This document shows, one piece after another, positions 33,917-39,479 of a stretch of DNA of 39,479 nucleotides. Below the pieces are notes generated by a model. The model was not told where the DNA came from. It did not search any database and saw only the letters and a list, made by a program, of their open reading frames with translations. This stretch comes from Clostridiaceae bacterium. GTDB lineage: Bacteria > Bacillota > Clostridia > Saccharofermentanales > DTU023. Numbering within the stretch: the stretch's first letter is position 1; each line of letters begins with the position of its first letter. The DNA is taken from positions 1 to 39,479 of the forward strand of contig JAAYQX010000009.1 in NCBI GenBank assembly GCA_012519085.1. The letters run 5' to 3'. The position numbers were made by a program, and so were the translations under genes.

Positions 33917-35290
33917 GTGGCAGAAGTAGTTCTTTCTGGCCCCGGGGGTGAACCCCGATTACCGACGGCACTGATTTTTCCAGGCAGCTGGCAACTTATC
34001 GTGTTGCCCTGCCTGTTTCTTATTATTTATGCTTTCTTTGCGGCTTTCGAAGCCGGAGTAGCTGCGCTTGATGACCATGCGCTGGAGGAAAAAGCGGAGA
34101 GCGGCTCTTTGTCGGGCAAATTACTGCTCAAGGAAACCAAGATGCCGGGCCGTTTTATCGGCCGAATCCACGCAGCACGCATTGTTTATCTTGCTCTATA
34201 TGCTATCGTCACTGCTGACGGTATCTTAAGAGGTCTGATGCCGCAATTGTCTGCTTTTCCCGGTATCGGTCGTTTTTTGCTGGTGTTGGCTCTAATGGTT
34301 CTGTCCTTTCTTTTGCTCTATGTCCTGGGCGATCTGCTGGCCAAACAGCAGGGCCGGTCAAAAGCGGAGACTGTTTCCTATCGAGGGATTTATCTGTACC
34401 AAATTCTCATTTTGCCCATATTGCCTCTATCGACGCTGGGGGTTGTCGTTGGTTCTGCACTGAGCAAGCTCTTTAAGCTGGAAGATATGGAGATTGTGGC
34501 CGCGGCGACAGAAGAAGACTTGAGAATGATGCTGAGCGCCAGTAAAGAAGCGGGGCATATTGAAGAGCAAGATCGGGATCTGATCGAGAATATCTTTGAT
34601 TTCGATGAGAAGAATGCGGCGGATATTATGACACACCGCACCGATATCTCCGCCTTCGCCGTAACTGATACCTATGATCAGGTAATGGAGCTAATCACAG
34701 ATGATCAATACACTCGCTACCCGGTTTATGATGATTCGATCGACAATATAGTCGGCTTCGTGCATGTTAAGGATATCCTGAGCTGGATCTATGAGCATAA
34801 GGATGAAACATTCAATCTGACACAGCTGATGCGCAAACCGTCGTTTACTCCGGAAAGCAGGAATCTGAGGGATTTGTTTCAGGAAATGCAGCACAGTAGA
34901 GCGCAGATGGCGGTGGTGATTGACGAATATGGGGGCACGGCCGGCCTGGTCACCTTGGAGGATATCGTTGAAGAAATCGTCGGTGAAATCGAAGACGAAT
35001 ACGATGAGGAAGAGATCCCCATTGTTCGTTTGACAGAGAACAGTTGGATGTTGCAAGGAACGACGGAACTGGAAGATGTCGAGGAAGCCTGCGGGCTGGT
35101 GCTGCCGAAAGAAGACTTTGACACGGTGGCCGGTATGATCATCGGTCATCTCGATCGCATTCCGGAGGAGGGAGAGAATCCGGAGATTGTGGTCAACCGC
35201 GGCAAGTTCCGGGTCGAGTCAGTGCAGGATAATCGCATCACTGTGGTGCATTTGAAGGTCATGCCGGAAAAACCTTTGCCGGCAGAATAA
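33917..35290 (+). CDS. CorC/HlyC-family membrane protein with DUF21 and CBS domains
   Basis: A 457-residue protein of the CNNM/CorC group, linked to magnesium (and cobalt) homeostasis. The DUF21 membrane domain covers about 15-190, with about four helices. A tandem CBS (Bateman) pair lies at about 210-330 and should bind adenine nucleotides. The CorC_HlyC transporter-associated domain is at about 365-450. The motifs VIDEYGGTAGLVTLEDIVEEIVGEI and TVAGMIIGHLDRIPEEGE are characteristic. The start is GTG with AAAAGGAG five bases upstream. The older name hemolysin does not describe its function. Confidence 0.93.
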   Translation: MAEVVLSGPGGEPRLPTALIFPGSWQLIVLPCLFLIIYAFFAAFEAGVAALDDHALEEKAESGSLSGKLLLKETKMPGRFIGRIHAARIVYLALYAIVTADGILRGLMPQLSAFPGIGRFLLVLALMVLSFLLLYVLGDLLAKQQGRSKAETVSYRGIYLYQILILPILPLSTLGVVVGSALSKLFKLEDMEIVAAATEEDLRMMLSASKEAGHIEEQDRDLIENIFDFDEKNAADIMTHRTDISAFAVTDTYDQVMELITDDQYTRYPVYDDSIDNIVGFVHVKDILSWIYEHKDETFNLTQLMRKPSFTPESRNLRDLFQEMQHSRAQMAVVIDEYGGTAGLVTLEDIVEEIVGEIEDEYDEEEIPIVRLTENSWMLQGTTELEDVEEACGLVLPKEDFDTVAGMIIGHLDRIPEEGENPEIVVNRGKFRVESVQDNRITVVHLKVMPEKPLPAE

Positions 35291-35293
35291 ATC

Positions 35294-35302
35294 TGTTATA
35301 AT
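35294..35302 (+). promoter_or_regulatory. Extended -10 promoter of the parvulin gene
   Basis: TGTTATAAT (35294-35302) is a perfect TGn-extended -10, placed just after the stop of the CorC-like gene, with TTTGCC 16 bases upstream as a weak -35. The leader would be about 65 nt. Confidence 0.6.
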
Positions 35303-35376
35303 ATACTTTCGTATTCAGAACATAATATTAATATCAATGCTGTGTCCCTTAGGACGCAGTTCGTGTTGAGGGAAAA

Positions 35377-37020
35377 ATGAGCAGAAAAAAAACAGAGACC
35401 TGGAAGACAGATATCGCCCGTCAGGAGCGCAAGGAAAGGCTGGCCAGCCAGAAAGACAGCTCCGGTCAGAAGAAGCGCATTCGAGGATATAGTTTAACCG
35501 GCAGGATTATCGGCATTGCAATAGCTCTTGTCATCATTTTGTCCCTGGCAGTCTGGGCTCTATCTGCGACGGGCCTGATGCAGCGCTGGGTCACAGCGGC
35601 AAAGATTGGGGAGACCAGGCTTTCAGTGGCTGATGTCAATACTGTCTTCGGCTTTCAGGCTGTGAGTCCCAGTCGCTGGAATCTAGGCAATGTTTTTACC
35701 GACGCCGGTCAACAATTGCTGGAGAATGAGTTGTCTTTTGGCGAAGAAGGATTGAATAATTACCGCGACCATATTAGGAAATATTCTCTGGACGAATGGA
35801 AAGCCACTCTGGCACTTTATGAAGAGGGCCAAAGAAACGGCTTTGTCATGTCGGATGAAAAAAGCCAGGCCATGGAAGCCAGTATTGAGCAATTTAGGGC
35901 ATCGATCGAACAGCAAGCTGCCCAGTATCAAATTACGGTGCCGGTGCTGTTGAAATCTACATATGGGCCGGGCAGCCGCTTTGCCGAAATTGAGAACTAC
36001 CTCAAAATCAGCTTCTATGCAGAAGCCTATCTCAGTGACTATTCGCAGAATATCGATATTACTGAAACGGAAATGGAAGAGGCATATCAAGAGAGCAAAG
36101 ACATGTACGATATGGTTTCCTATCATGCGGTGACCTTTATTTCTGAATATCCGGAGCAAGTGACTGATGAGGTGAAGGAAACTGTTGAGAGTCATACTGC
36201 GGCTTTAGCCAATAAAATGAAAGATGATCTCGCAGCAGGCCAGGATTTCTTCGTTGCTGCGCTTGAACATATGGAGGATACCGAGACCAAGAAGCTGCTG
36301 TCTGAGGAGCCTGCTGCATTTATCCATCAGTATCGAACAATCAATAATATTAAAGATACGGAGCTAAGAACTTGGCTGTTTGAAGAGGGACGTCAAGCCG
36401 GGGAGACGACTGTTATTGAATCGACCTCAGAAGGCACTGCCAACCCGAATCAGGAAGCCGACACAGCGGATCAAACCACTCCCACAGAGTATAAGAGTTA
36501 TACCGTGGTCAAATTTGACGGTCGTTCACGCCAGAATGTAAAACCCTTTACCACCAGGCATATCCTTTTTTCAGCTGAAGATGACGAAACAATCACGGAT
36601 GCTAAACTCAAGGAAGAAGCTGAATTAGTGCTGGCCGAATATAATCGGGGTGACAAAACGGAAGAAGCCTTTGCCGAATTGGCCAAAAAACACAGCAAGG
36701 ACAGCAATGCGGCTGAGGGTGGCCTATATGAGAAAACCAAATTGGGTCAGTTCGTGGAAGAATATGAAACTTGGGCACTGGATCCTGCACGTCAAGAGGG
36801 CGATGTAGGCCTTGTCAAAACGCAGTTCGGCTATCATCTGATCTATTATATTGGTTCTGAAGGCGAGGAAGCCTGGAAAGACGCTACGGGCGAAAAGATT
36901 TTGACCGCCAAGATTGCTGAATGGCGCGAAGCACTGGAACAGGCAATATCTTATAAGGAAAGTTCTTTCGGCACTAATATGGTAGGGAAAATCGGCTTAT
37001 TTAAGATCTTGTTCGGCTGA
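35377..37020 (+). CDS. Membrane-anchored parvulin-type peptidyl-prolyl isomerase (PrsA/SurA-like)
   Basis: A 547-residue extracytoplasmic folding factor. A basic cytoplasmic segment (1-42) precedes one signal-anchor helix (43-66). A helical SurA_N-like region follows (about 75-385). The parvulin domain covers about 392-493, starting TTRHILFSAEDDE and closing VKTQFGYHLIYYIG. No lipobox is present, unlike classical PrsA. A low-complexity Thr/Ala/Gln/Asp stretch (about 343-371) separates the helical part from the isomerase domain. GAGGG precedes ATG 35377. It has its own promoter and no co-directional gene within 300 bases downstream. It likely helps fold exported proteins such as the nearby prepilin-like protein, but that link is only positional. 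Confidence 0.88.
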   Translation: MSRKKTETWKTDIARQERKERLASQKDSSGQKKRIRGYSLTGRIIGIAIALVIILSLAVWALSATGLMQRWVTAAKIGETRLSVADVNTVFGFQAVSPSRWNLGNVFTDAGQQLLENELSFGEEGLNNYRDHIRKYSLDEWKATLALYEEGQRNGFVMSDEKSQAMEASIEQFRASIEQQAAQYQITVPVLLKSTYGPGSRFAEIENYLKISFYAEAYLSDYSQNIDITETEMEEAYQESKDMYDMVSYHAVTFISEYPEQVTDEVKETVESHTAALANKMKDDLAAGQDFFVAALEHMEDTETKKLLSEEPAAFIHQYRTINNIKDTELRTWLFEEGRQAGETTVIESTSEGTANPNQEADTADQTTPTEYKSYTVVKFDGRSRQNVKPFTTRHILFSAEDDETITDAKLKEEAELVLAEYNRGDKTEEAFAELAKKHSKDSNAAEGGLYEKTKLGQFVEEYETWALDPARQEGDVGLVKTQFGYHLIYYIGSEGEEAWKDATGEKILTAKIAEWREALEQAISYKESSFGTNMVGKIGLFKILFG

Positions 37021-37130
37021 TGGTGTCTTTGCTAACAAATGATGTCGACAAATGATTGGGACCGTCAAGCCTATTTTGTTCTGGCAGGGACATAAACCCA
37101 TCATTGATGAGCGTATCTTTTTTGAATTCC

Positions 37131-37186
37131 ACACTTAAATGTTGTTGCCAGACCTGTATAAGTGCAGCAACGCAAAACTTAAGTGT
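37131..37186. repeat. Nested 56-bp inverted repeat
   Basis: An outer perfect 8-bp pair ACACTTAA/TTAAGTGT (37131-37138, 37179-37186) encloses an inner pair GTTGTTGC/GCAGCAAC (37141-37148, 37164-37171, one G:U). A 15-base loop remains. No T run follows, so it is not a standard terminator. It may be a terminator-like mRNA end of the parvulin gene, a regulator site or a remnant of a small mobile element. The gap 37021-37322 holds this, a promoter and a leader, but no gene that I can support. Confidence 0.65.
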
Positions 37187-37214
37187 CTAAACATTGAGCA
37201 ATAGTGATCTGTGA

Positions 37215-37243
37215 ATGACAGACCAGTTGCAATATTTTATAAT
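37215..37243 (+). promoter_or_regulatory. Strong sigma-A promoter of the prepilin-like gene
   Basis: ATGACA (37215-37220) and TATAAT (37238-37243) with an exact 17-base spacer. Transcription would begin near 37250, leaving a leader of about 73 nt. Confidence 0.65.
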
Positions 37244-37249
37244 GTAAAC

Positions 37250-37322
37250 AATTATTGTAACTCAGCTGAAACTGAGCCAAGGGAGCCAAACCGTTAATGC
37301 ATTTGAATAGCGGAGGTACACC
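37250..37322 (+). promoter_or_regulatory. Short structured leader of the prepilin-like gene, possible RNA switch
   Basis: The leader contains a CTCAG/CTGAG hairpin (37261-37265, 37272-37276) and a GAGCCAA direct repeat (37274-37280 and 37283-37289). Then come AAACCG and, near the ribosome site, TAGCGGAGGTA. The order AGCC...AAACC...TAGCGG..GTA loosely echoes the 3' half of c-di-GMP-I (GEMM) riboswitches, but the 5' half of that fold is not found and the leader is short. The GGAGG (37312-37316) is inside the last block, so pairing could block translation. Treat the riboswitch reading as weak. Confidence 0.25.
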
Positions 37323-39479
37323 GTGAAAACAAGAATCAACAGCCAATTAAAAAATAAAAAAGGTTTAACACTGATTCAAACACTCATCGTTATTGCGATA
37401 GTAGTGATTCTTCTCGGTGTTGCATTTATTGGCGTCCAAAGCTTGGTTAACCGTATAAAGCAAACTAAACTGGATAACATCGCTCAGAGCATGTACGTAA
37501 GCGCACAGAACAGAATCTGGGAGTTAAAAGCATCGGGAGAAATAGACAGTCTGTTGGAGCACGAAGAGCTAACAGCGGTAGTTAACCAGCCGGCCGATTG
37601 GGGGGAAGTTGATCCTGATGATGATTCTGAGGAGGCGGTAAAATATAGTGATTTAAAGTATTTTTATCATAATAAAGACGATTCTGCTTCAAGCGACCTT
37701 GTAGATTTCATTTTTCCTCAAGGCAGTATCTCCGAGGATGTACTTGATGATAATTGGGTAATCGAACTTGACCCTGTTACCGGGTATGTCTATGCGGCCT
37801 TCTACTCGGAAACCAGATCGGCTAAGGATTTTTATATTGATAACACTGACACATTGGACCAAAGCGGTACCTCCTCGATAAGGTTCAAGGATTTCAGGCA
37901 TAGCCTAAAAGGAAACGATAAGATAGGCTACTATGGCGGCAAGGCAAATATGCCTGCGGATGCCAACGGCTATATAATCCACGCATCAATGAATGTCATT
38001 AATGCGGATATTTTGGAAGTTAGGATGAACGCAATTATTCCTCTTGTTGAAGGGGTTACAAGCGATCTTGAATTTAAGCTTACAGTTAAGGGGAAAATAA
38101 GTAATAATACAGTAACTCTCACGCCGGACGTCAGCTTTGTGGATATAGTAACAGCTAGGGAGTTTTCTGCGGCAGTTATACTGGATAAGCTTGCAGACGG
38201 TCAAAACTTCAAAGCCACTTTCGGTGATGCAAATTGGAAACCAATAAATTATGTAGAGTCGAGAACAGGAGCACTCACTCCGGGTGAAGACTTAGAACTA
38301 TCATTCACTGTCTCAAGCAGCGATGACAGGGTTTTAGACATTGATCCGATAGAAAGAACTGCAAACAGTTTATTCGCCTCATTAAACCAGGCTGAACCGA
38401 CGGAAGCCAATATAGCTTATGGCAGACATCTCCAGAATTTGGATAACTCAACCTCCGGTTTGCCTGCAGGTGCGATTACTGCCGCCAAACAGATTTCGGA
38501 TATAGATTTTAACGATGAATCCTATAAAGACTTGCCTGTCGAAAAACCATTCCTCTGGAAGTCACTTTACGGAGACAAGACATTCACACCGATTAATAAC
38601 CCGAGCTTAAACAAATATTCGGGCTATATTGACGTGCCGTCGGCAACTGATTCATTCAAAATATTGAATATGCATATCGCCGGCAATAATAAACCGGCTG
38701 GATTATTCGGGGATTTCGCAGGAGATGAGATTTCCGGCCTTACCATGGTTAACACAAAGATAGAAGGCGGCACGAATGTAGGCGGCCTGGCGGGAACAAC
38801 CAACTCCAGCCTTACGATAAAAGACTGCAGACTTTATGTTGAAAGAGATTATTTTGCAACCGGAAGCACATATGCAGATAATATCTTATTTAAAGGCACT
38901 ACCAATGTCGGCGGACTCGTAGGAAGTTCGACTGGCGATATAACAATTAAAGACAGCTTTGCTGCAACAATAATCGAGGGAATGGGCTCGATTGGCGGTC
39001 TGATAGGCAAAGCAAGCGGCAATGCTCAGATACAGGACTCTTATGCCGACTCGTACCTGATCGGAGGCGCATCGACCTCCAAGATAGGCGGACTGGCAGG
39101 TGAACTTGCTGCCGGATCCTCTATTTCAGGCTCATACTCCGCAGGTTTCGCAATAATAAAAAATACTGTAACCGAAGAAAAAATTGCTGCGGCAGCGGGT
39201 TTTGTTCCCAACGGCATTTCAAGCGTAACCAATTCCTATTCGCTCTTTAACTGTTCCGAGTCCAAGGCGACTGATATATACAGTACCGTGCCATCCGCAA
39301 CAACGGTAACCAATGTCTACTATTTCGGAGGCGGAGAAACTGTGCTGGCCGGTTCGCTCGAATATAATTTCACATCTAATGAGGAGGCAGCTGCCCAATT
39401 TATCGGAAGTAATTTTTCGGACGACAACAACGAGTATGACAGCTATCCCTATAATCAAAAAACTGACCTTGAGCCTCAG
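37323..39479 (+). CDS. Prepilin-like surface protein with GLUG-type repeats (3' end beyond the window)
   Basis: An open frame of 719 codons runs to the window edge without a stop. GTG 37323 has GGAGG six bases upstream. The N-terminus is a type IV prepilin signal: basic leader, cleavage after Gly14, then LTLIQTLIVIAIVVILLGVAF. The usual Glu at mature position 5 is Gln19, a change seen in some minor pilins. Residues about 50-450 are an unrecognised, mostly polar region. From about 487 there are repeats with GGL[AVI]G cores (codons 487, 530, 558, 589), each followed by an I-x-DSY/DCR-like strand, resembling GLUG motifs of surface adhesins. It is probably exported by a pilin-type system and serves adhesion; no pilus assembly gene is in the window. 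Codon choice is richer in ATA, AAA and TTA than the preceding gene. Confidence 0.8.
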   Translation, partial: MKTRINSQLKNKKGLTLIQTLIVIAIVVILLGVAFIGVQSLVNRIKQTKLDNIAQSMYVSAQNRIWELKASGEIDSLLEHEELTAVVNQPADWGEVDPDDDSEEAVKYSDLKYFYHNKDDSASSDLVDFIFPQGSISEDVLDDNWVIELDPVTGYVYAAFYSETRSAKDFYIDNTDTLDQSGTSSIRFKDFRHSLKGNDKIGYYGGKANMPADANGYIIHASMNVINADILEVRMNAIIPLVEGVTSDLEFKLTVKGKISNNTVTLTPDVSFVDIVTAREFSAAVILDKLADGQNFKATFGDANWKPINYVESRTGALTPGEDLELSFTVSSSDDRVLDIDPIERTANSLFASLNQAEPTEANIAYGRHLQNLDNSTSGLPAGAITAAKQISDIDFNDESYKDLPVEKPFLWKSLYGDKTFTPINNPSLNKYSGYIDVPSATDSFKILNMHIAGNNKPAGLFGDFAGDEISGLTMVNTKIEGGTNVGGLAGTTNSSLTIKDCRLYVERDYFATGSTYADNILFKGTTNVGGLVGSSTGDITIKDSFAATIIEGMGSIGGLIGKASGNAQIQDSYADSYLIGGASTSKIGGLAGELAAGSSISGSYSAGFAIIKNTVTEEKIAAAAGFVPNGISSVTNSYSLFNCSESKATDIYSTVPSATTVTNVYYFGGGETVLAGSLEYNFTSNEEAAAQFIGSNFSDDNNEYDSYPYNQKTDLEPQ

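Noticed and set aside
38781-39101. CRISPR array or DNA tandem repeat in the GGLxG region
   Set aside because: The similarity is at protein level with variable spacing; there are no identical DNA repeats with regular spacers.
37689-39458. Several minus-strand frames in the prepilin-like region
   Set aside because: The plus strand is open for 719 codons with a prepilin signal and repeats, which explains the region better.

Overview
This window looks like part of the chromosome of a Gram-positive anaerobe of the Firmicutes (Bacillota), most likely class Clostridia. The evidence is strong AGGAGG-type ribosome sites, tightly packed sigma-A style operons, lipobox signal peptides, an OpgB/LtaS-type phosphoglycerol transferase, a MurE-type ligase, a CD1871A-family CXXC microprotein and an EF-G-like paralogue. 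No oxygen-dependent enzyme was recognised. Species and genus cannot be named from the sequence.

Left part (1-11,385), visibly more A+T-rich than the middle. The window opens in the last 21 nt of a tRNA, followed by tRNA-Phe and a bidirectional terminator. Next come a small membrane protein and a membrane diguanylate cyclase on the minus strand. A two-gene operon on the plus strand encodes a secreted protein with two GxW motifs and a lipoprotein with a ModA-like solute-binding half. A phosphonate operon follows: phnD, phnC, two phnE permeases, an iron-alcohol-dehydrogenase-family enzyme, and a fused PhnX-PhnW enzyme. Together these could import 2-aminoethylphosphonate, transaminate it to phosphonoacetaldehyde and cleave that to acetaldehyde and phosphate. 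The dehydrogenase adds either a hydroxyethylphosphonate branch or an acetaldehyde/ethanol branch.

Middle part (11,386-37,020), mostly housekeeping with one unusual catabolic-looking cluster. A murE-type ligase on the minus strand diverges from an OpgB-like phosphoglycerol transferase. Then leuS, an acyl-CoA synthetase, a YihY/BrkB membrane protein and trpS lie in series. An EamA transporter leads into a PotDBCA-type ABC importer. This importer has a cysteine hydrolase inserted before its ATPase, and is followed by a GH63/MGH1-like glycoside hydrolase and a PfkB sugar kinase. Directly after the kinase is a 55-residue CD1871A-type CXXC protein that is easy to miss, overlapping no other gene, then a polyferredoxin-type membrane protein. 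An EF-G-like GTPase, a CorC/HlyC-type membrane CBS protein and a membrane-anchored parvulin complete this part.

Right edge (37,021-39,479). After a gene-free stretch with a nested inverted repeat, a good promoter and a short structured leader, a very long reading frame runs off the window. It encodes a prepilin-like protein whose conserved Glu at mature position 5 is Gln, and whose C-terminal part carries at least four GLUG-like glycine-rich repeats. Its base composition and codon choice (many ATA, AAA and TTA codons) differ from the gene before it.

No CRISPR array, rRNA, transposase, phage gene or clear frameshifted pseudogene was found.
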